Numbered from the stretch's first letter, positions 1-6,042 are shown. The stretch: DNA of 6,120 bases from CAZIKB01 sp964539665 (GCA_964539665.1 CAZIKB010000219.1:1-6120), one strand, 5' to 3'. Numbers and translations are program-made. The notes: generated by a model not told the origin, from the letters alone.

Positions 1-27
1 ATTGTCTTAATGTACGTGTATTAATAT

Positions 28-32
28 AGGAG
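28..32 (+). promoter_or_regulatory. Ribosome binding site of the glutamate dehydrogenase
   Basis: AGGAG lies 7 bases before the ATG at 40 and fixes the start of the glutamate dehydrogenase. Only 39 bases precede the gene in this window, so its promoter cannot be judged. Confidence 0.8.
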
Positions 33-39
33 TCATATT

Positions 40-1467
40 ATGTCTACTCGACAACAAAAGAAATTGACTTTTTTTGAAACCGTACTTAATTTTTTTGATA
101 AAGCTGCAACCTTCACATCGCATCCACAAGGCCTGCTTGACCAGATAAAATATTGTAACAGCATATATCAGTTTAAATTTCCTCTCAAGAGTGACGCTGG
201 AACGTACGAGATTATTCAGGCATTTCGAGTTGAGCACAGCCACCATAAACAGCCTGTAAAAGGAGGCATCCGATACAGTGAGATGGTGACAGAAGATGAA
301 GTCAAGGCTCTTGCAGCATTGATGACTTACAAGTGTGCAATTGTAGATGTTCCTTTTGGTGGAGCAAAAGGCGGTATAAAAATAGAGCCAAGAAAACGTT
401 CTGTTGAGCAACTTGAGCGCATCACAAGGCGATACACGGCTGAGTTGATTAAAAAGAATTTTATTGGCCCGGGTGTAGATGTGCCGGCGCCGGATTACGG
501 AACAAGCTCGCGAGAGATGGCCTGGATTGTGGATACGTATAGCGCGCTAAATCCGGGTCAAATCGACGCTCTGGCATGCGTGACCGGGAAACCCGTTGAA
601 CAAGGGGGAGTTCGCGGACGAACTGAGGCAACAGGCAATGGCGTTTTTTATGGCGTTCGACACGCATTGACTTTTGCTGAAGATTTGAAACCATTAGGTC
701 TGACCACTGGAATTGAAGGGAAAAAAGTGGTGGTTCAGGGTCTTGGAAATGTCGGTTATTATGCAGCTAAGTTTTTTCAGGATGCCGGTGCGCTGATCGT
801 TGCAATTGCAGAATATGATGGCGCCATTTACAATCCGAAAGGATTGGACGTCGATGCCGTGCAAAATCACAGGCGGGAAACTGGCACAATTTTAAATTTT
901 CCTGAAGCAAATAATTTTCAGAAAAGCAGCGATGCTCTCGAACTTGAATGTGATATTTTAGTTCCCGCGGCTTTGGAACAGCAAATTACCAGAGTTAACG
1001 CCCCGCGTATCAAAGCGAAAATTATAGCAGAAGCTGCTAATGGTCCTGTAACAAAAGTTGCCGAACAAATTCTTATAGAAAAAGGAATAATGGTTATTCC
1101 GGACATGTATTTAAACGCGGGTGGTGTTACTGTATCCTACTTCGAATGGTTAAAAAATCTGAGTCATGTCCGTTTCGGGCGCATGAATAAAAGATTCGAA
1201 GAAGCCTCAAATGTTGCGTTGTTATCTGCTGTTGAAAAAATAACGGGAAAGCAAATTTCTCTGGAGGAAAGAAAAATAATAACACGGGGAGCGGATGAGA
1301 TAGATTTAGTGAATTCCGGATTAGAGGAGACCATGATTAATGCTTATAACGATATGCGTGAAACCAGGCTCAAAACAAAGGGGATTACAGATTTAAGGAC
1401 GGCAGCCTTTGTCAATGCAATCAATAAAGTTGCGGTAGCGTATCTGCAGCTTGGAATTTTTCCTTAA
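40..1467 (+). CDS. gdhA: Glutamate dehydrogenase, mitochondrial (GLUD1-like) type
   Basis: Catalyses reversible oxidative deamination of glutamate to 2-oxoglutarate and ammonia with NAD(P), in the cytoplasm, linking nitrogen assimilation to the TCA cycle. The three family lysines are present with correct spacing: K74 in the KGGIRY motif, K98 in MTYK and K110 in GGAKGG. The catalytic aspartate is D152 in PAPDYG. The Rossmann motif GLGNVG lies at 234-239, and an acidic residue (E258) near the end of the second strand suggests NAD use. NAGGVTVSYFEW at 359-370 is typical of true glutamate dehydrogenases rather than Leu/Phe/Val enzymes. From memory, the HSHHKxPxKGGIRYS block, the VDVPFGGAK block and the LRTAAxVNAIxKV C-terminus follow animal mitochondrial GDH closely. 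About 105 residues follow YFEW, more than in short bacterial enzymes, so an antenna-like segment is likely. The ATG at 40 has AGGAG at 28-32. The substrate call is firm; cofactor preference is less so. Confidence 0.96.
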   Translation: MSTRQQKKLTFFETVLNFFDKAATFTSHPQGLLDQIKYCNSIYQFKFPLKSDAGTYEIIQAFRVEHSHHKQPVKGGIRYSEMVTEDEVKALAALMTYKCAIVDVPFGGAKGGIKIEPRKRSVEQLERITRRYTAELIKKNFIGPGVDVPAPDYGTSSREMAWIVDTYSALNPGQIDALACVTGKPVEQGGVRGRTEATGNGVFYGVRHALTFAEDLKPLGLTTGIEGKKVVVQGLGNVGYYAAKFFQDAGALIVAIAEYDGAIYNPKGLDVDAVQNHRRETGTILNFPEANNFQKSSDALELECDILVPAALEQQITRVNAPRIKAKIIAEAANGPVTKVAEQILIEKGIMVIPDMYLNAGGVTVSYFEWLKNLSHVRFGRMNKRFEEASNVALLSAVEKITGKQISLEERKIITRGADEIDLVNSGLEETMINAYNDMRETRLKTKGITDLRTAAFVNAINKVAVAYLQLGIFP

Positions 1468-1568
1468 GTCAATGACAACAAATAACCAGAATTTAACGAT
1501 TCATTTATATTTATTATGAAACACACATTAATTTGACACCACCTCAATATCTTAAAATTTAGGTAACA

Positions 1569-2360
1569 ATGAATCAATTTTTAACTCAATACTGGACCCG
1601 GAAATCCGTTCTGATTACAGGCGCCTCATCCGGCCTTGGCTGGGCAATCACTGAAGCTCTCGCCCCCTTTCAAATCAAATTTTGTTTGCTCAGCCGCCGC
1701 GAAGAAAAAATGCAGGAGCTGGCGGAAAAACTCAAAGACACCGGCAGCACATTTTGCATAAAAGCGTGCGACGTACGCAAAAGGGAGGAAGTGTTGTCTG
1801 CCATTCAGGATTTCCATAAGGAAACCGGCCGGCTGGATGTGGCCTGGATTAACAGCGGCATCAGTTTAGATTCATCCTTCACGAAATGGAATTGGGATAA
1901 TTTCGAGAACTTGATTGATACGAATTTGAAAGGTGCGGTCTACACGACACAAGCTTGTTTGGAAATCATGACGCCGCAAAAAACGGGCGCAATTGTCGGT
2001 ATTGGTTCAGCCGCTTCCATGCGCGGTTTACCGACTCGGGGTGTGTACAGTTTGACGAAAATGAGCCTGGAATATTATTTACAAAGCCTGGCCGTGGAAC
2101 TGCCTGGAATTCAATTCACAATGATTCATCCCGGATTTGTAGATACCCCGATCAATCAGGGCAATCCCAATCGTTTCTGGATGCTTACCCCGGAAAAGGC
2201 GGCTCAAATCATGATTAAAGCCGTGGCGCAGCGCAGAAGGAGGATTATTTATCCTTTTAGAATGAATATACTTTTTAGATTGGTTCGAGCTTTGCCCGCA
2301 CCGTTTTTCCAATGGCTGGCAGGTAAATTTATTAATTTAAGTCGCCCTTCCGAACAGTGA
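1569..2360 (+). CDS. Classical short-chain dehydrogenase/reductase (SDR), substrate unknown
   Basis: A cytoplasmic NAD(P)(H)-dependent oxidoreductase of 263 residues, the usual length for classical SDRs. The cofactor motif TGASSGLG lies at 17-24. S42-R43-R44 follows the second strand, and such basic residues usually mean NADP(H). D68 is in the CDV motif. The usual NNAG is replaced by INSG at 94-97. The catalytic tetrad is complete: N119, S147, Y160 and K164 (YSLTK). HPGFVDTP at 187-194 matches the PG motif after the active site. The basic and hydrophobic C-terminus (RRRR at 222-225, then an amphipathic stretch at 229-254) suggests peripheral contact with membrane or with a hydrophobic substrate; this is inference. 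The Shine-Dalgarno is weak (only AGG at 1561-1563). The gene sits 101 bp after the glutamate dehydrogenase, and no pathway link is evident. Its GC content looks higher than that of the cassette downstream. Confidence 0.93.
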   Translation: MNQFLTQYWTRKSVLITGASSGLGWAITEALAPFQIKFCLLSRREEKMQELAEKLKDTGSTFCIKACDVRKREEVLSAIQDFHKETGRLDVAWINSGISLDSSFTKWNWDNFENLIDTNLKGAVYTTQACLEIMTPQKTGAIVGIGSAASMRGLPTRGVYSLTKMSLEYYLQSLAVELPGIQFTMIHPGFVDTPINQGNPNRFWMLTPEKAAQIMIKAVAQRRRRIIYPFRMNILFRLVRALPAPFFQWLAGKFINLSRPSEQ

Positions 2361-2410
2361 AAGGTTTCTGTGAAAGCTGATGCTTTAATGAAGAAAAAGT
2401 AATATTCTTC

Positions 2411-2438
2411 TTGACAATAAGTTCAATTATTGTAAATT
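2411..2438 (+). promoter_or_regulatory. Candidate promoter of the four-gene cassette
   Basis: A consensus -35 box TTGACA at 2411-2416 is followed after 16 bases by TAAATT at 2433-2438, which matches 4 of 6 bases of the -10 consensus. Transcription would begin near 2445, leaving a leader of about 125 nt before the ATG at 2572. It is the best candidate in the 211-bp gap upstream of the cassette. If the host is a true Bacteroidota its primary sigma factor prefers a different -10 (TAnnTTTG), so the call stays modest. Confidence 0.42.
2414..2433. promoter_or_regulatory. 7-bp perfect dyad overlapping the candidate promoter
   Basis: ACAATAA at 2414-2420 and its exact reverse complement TTATTGT at 2427-2433 are separated by 6 bases. 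The dyad covers the 3' half of the -35 box, the whole spacer and the first base of the -10. A dimeric regulator bound here would block RNA polymerase, so this is a candidate operator. AT-rich DNA gives such dyads by chance fairly often. A terminator is unlikely because the stem contains almost no GC. Confidence 0.3.
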
Positions 2439-2557
2439 ATTTTTCGGGCACACTTCTCGGTTTTTTCATACAATTATAAGGACATTTTTTTAAAATCCTC
2501 AGCACTTTTCAAAAATAGTCACATTAAGCTGTTGGGGGTCTTATTTAACTTAATCTT

Positions 2558-2567
2558 AGGAGAGAGG
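2558..2567 (+). promoter_or_regulatory. Purine-rich ribosome binding site of the amidase gene
   Basis: AGGAGAGAGG ends 4 bases before the ATG at 2572. It offers two overlapping anti-Shine-Dalgarno matches (AGGAG and GAGAGG) and fixes the start directly in front of a signal-peptide-like N-terminus. Confidence 0.75.
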
Positions 2568-2571
2568 CAAA

Positions 2572-4290
2572 ATGGAAAAAAAGTTATCGCTATTTCTTTT
2601 TCTTCTGAGCTTGAGTCTTTCCTTTCTTGCCTTATCACAAGGAAAGATACACGCCCAGGAGAGTACTTCTGTTTTAGAAACAATAACCATTGCCAAATCT
2701 TTTCAAACTCAGGTTCTGACCACAAAAGACACTACGTTTACGGGTCAGATTGTCAAAATTGACTCGAGCAAAAGTGAGGTATTGTTCAAAACCGATTCGG
2801 AAACGATAACAATTGCTTTCGAAGACATTAGAACAGTATCCACAAAACCGCTGCCAGATTTTAAAACCATTATGCTTATTCTTTCGGTTGCTTTGGGATT
2901 ATCATTGACTATTGAGAGGGTGCTGGAATTCGTTAAGGGTTTGATTGCAAAAATGCTGGTGCGTGATGACTCGCCATTTAAAGACAATAAGGCCGATTCA
3001 ATTGAAGAGGTTATAGCTGAAGTTGGTTATGATAAAATTAACTCAGTCCTGGATGATAAGGTTCAAGATATAGAAGAATTAAATAATAAATTAAAAACGG
3101 CGTCAGATGCAGAGAAGACTCAAATCGAGAATCAAATCGCGAAAATCGAAGAGGAAGCTTTAGATTTGATTATAAAATTTCAGGGAATTTTAGACAAACT
3201 GGGAGATAATAATAAGCTTACCAAAATCCAAAAATCAAATCTTAAGCAAAAACAAGCACAGCTTAAAACATGGATAAAAGATGGAAAACTGAATCGCGAT
3301 TGGGCTGAATACGATGAAAAATATTCTCAAGCCACAGTGCTGATTGATCCAATAATACCCCGAAAACCTGAAAAGACTGCAAGAGAATTTTGGTTGCAAA
3401 TCATCGGCACTGTCACCGGAGTCTTGATTTGTTACTTCTCTAAATTTGGAATATTTGATTATATCCTGGAAGTAAATATTGCTGCTAAGATGGATTGGGT
3501 CTTAACGGGTGTTTTAATCGGTGGGGGCTCCCAACCAATTCATACATTAATCAAGTTTCTTACTGATCGTAAAATAACTGATTTAAAAATTAGTACCGAA
3601 ACTGGTGTTGACGCCGAAGAAGAGAAAGAATCAGAGGGACTTGTAATAGGAGCTCCAGCCATAATCAGGCCTGCAGTCTCAACGATCGAAATGGACGTAT
3701 CTTACAGCGGGGGTGTTGATCGGGACAAGTTGGAGCATCGTCATTTGCGGTCAAAAAATAAAAAGATCGATTTGATCGTATGCCACCACACTGCGATGCA
3801 TAGTGCTACTACCTTTGCTGATGTGGTCAGAGTAATAAAAAATAAAAACTGGATCACGGGTTATAATTGCGTTATCCTGAAAGATGGCAGTATCCATCCC
3901 TTTTGTCGATGGGATCGATATGGAAACCATGCAAAAGGCAAGAACCTGAGATCCCTTGGTATCGCTTTAAATGGTAATTTTGAAACCGATCCTAAAGTTT
4001 CATTTTCGAATGTAAATGGCAGTATGGGTATTATACGACCTACCGACGAACAAGTGCTTTCAACCTGTAAAGTTGTCGCATTATGGTGCCATTTATATGA
4101 AATACCAATAGATTTTACAAATAACATCATCCCTCACAGGGATATTTCAAATAAAGCATGTCCAGGCTCGAATTTCCCTTATGAAAATTATAAAAAATTG
4201 GTGGAAAGTATTTACAACCAATGGGGAACTTCATCTGAGGCACAAGAGAAAATAAATTTGTTTTCACAAAAACAATACCTGTATGCTTAG
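2572..4290 (+). CDS. Membrane-tethered zinc N-acetylmuramoyl-L-alanine amidase (Amidase_2 / T7-lysozyme / PGRP fold) with a multi-pass membrane module
   Basis: A 572-residue protein with an unusual domain order. Residues 1-28 form a Sec signal peptide or anchor, with a possible cut after IHA at 26-28. Residues 35-90 are beta-rich and look like a small SH3/Sm-type barrel. TM1 is about 99-121 and contains ERVLE at 115-119. Residues 131-272 are a charged, largely helical insert. TM2 is about 273-298, and TM3 about 309-330 carries GGGSQPIH at 317-324. A linker (338-390) leads to the amidase at about 397-545. The amidase cleaves the MurNAc-L-Ala bond of peptidoglycan. Its zinc ligands are H405 (CHHTA), H522 (PHRD) and C530, with catalytic-site Y431 and K528. 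The 6- and 8-residue spacings from H522 match T7 lysozyme H122/K128/C130. Helix count and flanking charges place the amidase on the cytoplasmic side, which is odd for a wall hydrolase. It may be a latent endolysin or, less likely, an AmpD-like recycling enzyme. The enzyme family is firm; the role is not. Confidence 0.93.
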   Translation: MEKKLSLFLFLLSLSLSFLALSQGKIHAQESTSVLETITIAKSFQTQVLTTKDTTFTGQIVKIDSSKSEVLFKTDSETITIAFEDIRTVSTKPLPDFKTIMLILSVALGLSLTIERVLEFVKGLIAKMLVRDDSPFKDNKADSIEEVIAEVGYDKINSVLDDKVQDIEELNNKLKTASDAEKTQIENQIAKIEEEALDLIIKFQGILDKLGDNNKLTKIQKSNLKQKQAQLKTWIKDGKLNRDWAEYDEKYSQATVLIDPIIPRKPEKTAREFWLQIIGTVTGVLICYFSKFGIFDYILEVNIAAKMDWVLTGVLIGGGSQPIHTLIKFLTDRKITDLKISTETGVDAEEEKESEGLVIGAPAIIRPAVSTIEMDVSYSGGVDRDKLEHRHLRSKNKKIDLIVCHHTAMHSATTFADVVRVIKNKNWITGYNCVILKDGSIHPFCRWDRYGNHAKGKNLRSLGIALNGNFETDPKVSFSNVNGSMGIIRPTDEQVLSTCKVVALWCHLYEIPIDFTNNIIPHRDISNKACPGSNFPYENYKKLVESIYNQWGTSSEAQEKINLFSQKQYLYA

Positions 4291-4303
4291 AGGGAGGTAA
4301 ATC

Positions 4304-4894
4304 ATGAATACAGTTTTAGAGATTTCCTATTTATTTATGACGGTACTGCTTTTGGCGCTCCTGATTGAGCGAGTATTGGAAGTTCTCGGGGGAATTTGGA
4401 ATTACTTTGAGTGGAAACTCAAAATGAATAGATTTTGGAATGGCAAAGCAGAAAAATTAAAACGTAAATTCGAGAACAAAGCTAAATCACAAATTTTATT
4501 AAAAGTATTAGATCTGACTCCGTTAACGCGACAACTAAGATATGCCACTCGTGATAAGAAAGAAGGACATTCCGGCAAATTAACAATTATAAGTAGCGCA
4601 ATGATCCGTCAATCCGTAATAGCGTTATCATCCAGGTTGATTGCTTCGATCCTTGGTGTGATTTTCTGCGCGGCTACAAATGTGAATTTTGTAGTGATCT
4701 TTCAAAAAGCTATGGGATTTGAAGCAGGGAAATTGACGAGTTGGCCTGTCTGGTTCCAGCTCACCATCAGTGGAATTGTAATTGGTTTGGGTTCAGAGCC
4801 CGTTCATAGTTTAATCACTTCCATGGAAAAACGCCGTGCAACTCGAGCAAATAGCCATGCACTCGAAAAAGCATTAGGTGCAAAAACTCAATAA
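4304..4894 (+). CDS. Three-helix inner-membrane protein sharing the membrane module of the upstream amidase
   Basis: I do not recognise a named family. The 196 residues contain TM1 at about 8-31, TM2 at about 105-132 and TM3 at about 148-171. TM1 carries IERVLE at 21-26 and TM3 carries GLGSEPVHSLI at 161-171. The upstream amidase gene has IERVLE at 114-119 and GGGSQPIHTLI at 317-327 in the same order and setting, so the two proteins share a module. The insert between TM1 and TM2 (33-96) is strongly basic, with 17 Lys/Arg against 6 Asp/Glu, and the C-terminus is also basic. Both should be cytoplasmic, giving N-out/C-in with three helices. That is the topology of class I holins such as lambda S, but the 70-residue loop is far too long for an ordinary holin. 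The gene starts 13 bp after the amidase stop, with GGGAGG at 4292-4297. A pore, scaffold or amidase partner is possible; the function is unknown. Confidence 0.88.
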   Translation: MNTVLEISYLFMTVLLLALLIERVLEVLGGIWNYFEWKLKMNRFWNGKAEKLKRKFENKAKSQILLKVLDLTPLTRQLRYATRDKKEGHSGKLTIISSAMIRQSVIALSSRLIASILGVIFCAATNVNFVVIFQKAMGFEAGKLTSWPVWFQLTISGIVIGLGSEPVHSLITSMEKRRATRANSHALEKALGAKTQ

Positions 4895-4899
4895 GGAGG
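4892..4899 (+). promoter_or_regulatory. Shine-Dalgarno overlapping the preceding stop codon; sets the start of the third cassette gene
   Basis: TAAGGAGG is a full-length anti-Shine-Dalgarno match, and its TAA is the stop codon of the preceding gene. It lies 8 bases before the ATG at 4908. It favours that start over an in-frame GTG at 4878, which would overlap the previous gene and has no ribosome binding site. Termination and re-initiation are probably coupled. Confidence 0.85.
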
Positions 4900-4907
4900 A
4901 AATTATC

Positions 4908-5333
4908 ATGGGTTTTATAGATAAATTTGGCCTGATATTGCTTGCTGTTGGTATCCTCGCGATAATCGGATTCTTGAGGCAATTTGGCTTTTTAAAAGGA
5001 AAAAATTTTACTTATGCCTTGTCAGCAGGTCTCATGTTCTTTGGCATTACTGCATTCCAAACCTGGCGCAGAAGTCAAGCTAAGAATGAATTCGATAAAC
5101 GAGAAAGAGAGCTCAAAGAAAAAGAAAAAATCGTTGAAGAGCTCACAAAGTTGGTTGATCTTTCTGATGAAGAGAAATTCAAAACCGATGCTGCTTTGAA
5201 AAGCGAACGGGGCGCCTACGCAATTAAGGTTGCTAATATTGATGCTGAAAAAGAGAAGGATGTTCAGAAAGCGAAAGAGAGAAATATCGATATGTCGATC
5301 GATGATCTCACAGCTTCGATTTTAGGTTCCTAA
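4908..5333 (+). CDS. Small membrane protein with two N-terminal helices and a long charged helical tail
   Basis: No family recognised. The 141-residue product has two hydrophobic helices, about 8-26 and 34-52, joined by a short basic turn (RQFGFLKGK). A soluble tail of about 85 residues follows. Residues 54-82 are dense in Lys, Arg and Glu with heptad-like hydrophobic spacing, so a coiled coil is likely. Residues 94-127 are a second charged helical stretch. The C-terminus (MSIDDLTASILGS) is mildly hydrophobic and could be a docking peptide. Positive charges follow both helices, so the topology is ambiguous; N-in/C-in would be holin class II-like. A membrane anchor with a coiled-coil arm also resembles inner-membrane spanins (Rz), which have only one helix. 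Position between the basic membrane protein and the outer-membrane candidate suggests a shared assembly. The coding call is good; the function is unknown. Confidence 0.87.
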   Translation: MGFIDKFGLILLAVGILAIIGFLRQFGFLKGKNFTYALSAGLMFFGITAFQTWRRSQAKNEFDKRERELKEKEKIVEELTKLVDLSDEEKFKTDAALKSERGAYAIKVANIDAEKEKDVQKAKERNIDMSIDDLTASILGS

Positions 5334-5366
5334 ACAGTTCAAAATAGATTGTGTAAAACATTGTTT

Positions 5367-5371
5367 GGAGG
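5367..5371 (+). promoter_or_regulatory. Ribosome binding site setting the start of the fourth cassette gene
   Basis: GGAGG lies 5 bases before the ATG at 5377, which is followed directly by a MKKT signal-peptide n-region. An in-frame TTG at 5365 is rejected because the ribosome binding site would then lie inside the gene. Confidence 0.82.
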
Positions 5372-5376
5372 ATTTC

Positions 5377-5964
5377 ATGAAAAAAACTGTGATTTTAAAA
5401 ATTAAGAGATTTTCTGTGTTAGGGATTATATTTGTGATGATAATCTGCGTTGGCACATCACAAGGTCAGGAAATTAAGATTATCGAGAAAAAGGCAGACG
5501 GTACATACAAAATTGAAATTGCCGGTCAGGAGTTTTCCGCCTTGAATCGACAACATCTTTTAAAAGTAAAAAACCAAATAGACTCGTTGATAATTGAACT
5601 TAAAGCTGCAAATCAAAGAATAAAAGCCGACAGTTCATTGATAAGTACTTTGGATAGGACTGTCATAGTATATAACAACAATATTGCATTAAAAGATACA
5701 TTACTTAGCGAAGTTAGTGATCTCTATATTGGCTATAGAAATCTATATTTTGATTACAAGAGAATTTTTGGCGAACCCTGGCTCAATTTTAGTGGTGGTA
5801 TCGGCGCGTTAAGAGAACGCGGCGGCGACAACGATATTCTGCCGGTGATTCTTTTAGGCATGTCCATCAAGCGCGTTTCATTATGGGGATTCATCAATAA
5901 TGAACAGAGTGGATTTATATTCGGCCTTAATTACCCAATTCGTTTCAATTTGAGTCTTTTCTGA
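5377..5964 (+). CDS. Exported coiled-coil protein with a beta-rich, Phe-terminated C-terminus (candidate outer-membrane anchor)
   Basis: No family recognised. The 195 residues begin with a Sec signal peptide: a basic n-region (1-11), a hydrophobic core (12-26) and a likely cut near TSQG-QE at 27-32. C24 is not in a lipobox, so it is not a typical lipoprotein. Residues 33-54 look like a small beta motif (DGTYKIEIAGQEF). Residues 57-128 are helical with heptad-like hydrophobic positions and many Asn, as in a coiled-coil stalk. Residues 136-195 suggest four amphipathic beta strands (about 137-145, 153-165, 166-174 and 178-190) and end NLSLF, with a C-terminal Phe as outer-membrane barrels have. 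Signal, stalk and four strands is the order of trimeric autotransporters such as YadA, where three chains form one 12-strand barrel. An outer-membrane spanin-like role or a minor surface protein are alternatives. It follows the previous gene by 43 bp and precedes the terminator. Confidence 0.86.
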   Translation: MKKTVILKIKRFSVLGIIFVMIICVGTSQGQEIKIIEKKADGTYKIEIAGQEFSALNRQHLLKVKNQIDSLIIELKAANQRIKADSSLISTLDRTVIVYNNNIALKDTLLSEVSDLYIGYRNLYFDYKRIFGEPWLNFSGGIGALRERGGDNDILPVILLGMSIKRVSLWGFINNEQSGFIFGLNYPIRFNLSLF

Positions 5965-6008
5965 GAACAAAAAATCAGTTAATTAATAACTATGATTTTC
6001 TTTTATAC

Positions 6009-6042
6009 GCCTTGTTCAATGTACTGTTCAAGGCTTTTTTTT
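6009..6042 (+). terminator. Rho-independent terminator closing the cassette
   Basis: GCCTTG at 6009-6014 pairs with CAAGGC at 6029-6034 across a 14-base loop, and eight T residues (6035-6042) follow immediately. It lies 44 bp past the stop of the last gene and marks the 3' end of the four-gene unit. Confidence 0.82.

Noticed and set aside
7..411. Long open frame on the - strand opposite the glutamate dehydrogenase
   Set aside because: It lies opposite a well-conserved enzyme, its Cys- and Phe-rich translation resembles no family, and no ribosome binding site was seen.
1500..1520. Inverted repeat TTCAT/ATGAA after the glutamate dehydrogenase
   Set aside because: Only 5 bp, AT-rich, with no T tract; not a terminator.
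1533..1558. TTGACA with TAAAAT upstream of the short-chain dehydrogenase
   Set aside because: The spacer is only 14 bases and the start codon lies 10 bases after the second box, leaving almost no leader; no promoter is claimed.
2373..2386. Small hairpin AAAGC-TGAT-GCTTT after the short-chain dehydrogenase stop
   Set aside because: A 5-bp stem with no T run following; too weak to call a terminator.
2523..2554. Inverted repeat ATTAAG/CTTAAT in the cassette leader, with a G5 run between
   Set aside because: Six AT-rich base pairs over a 20-base loop are expected by chance; no riboswitch-like core was seen.
4878..4907. Upstream GTG start for the third cassette gene
   Set aside because: It would overlap the previous gene and place the TAAGGAGG ribosome binding site inside the coding region; the ATG at 4908 is better.
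5365..5376. Upstream TTG start for the fourth cassette gene
   Set aside because: The GGAGG site belongs to the ATG at 5377, which starts a normal signal peptide.
5446..5448. Cys24 in the fourth cassette protein as a lipoprotein site
   Set aside because: The preceding residues (MII) do not fit a lipobox; a signal peptidase I signal fits better.
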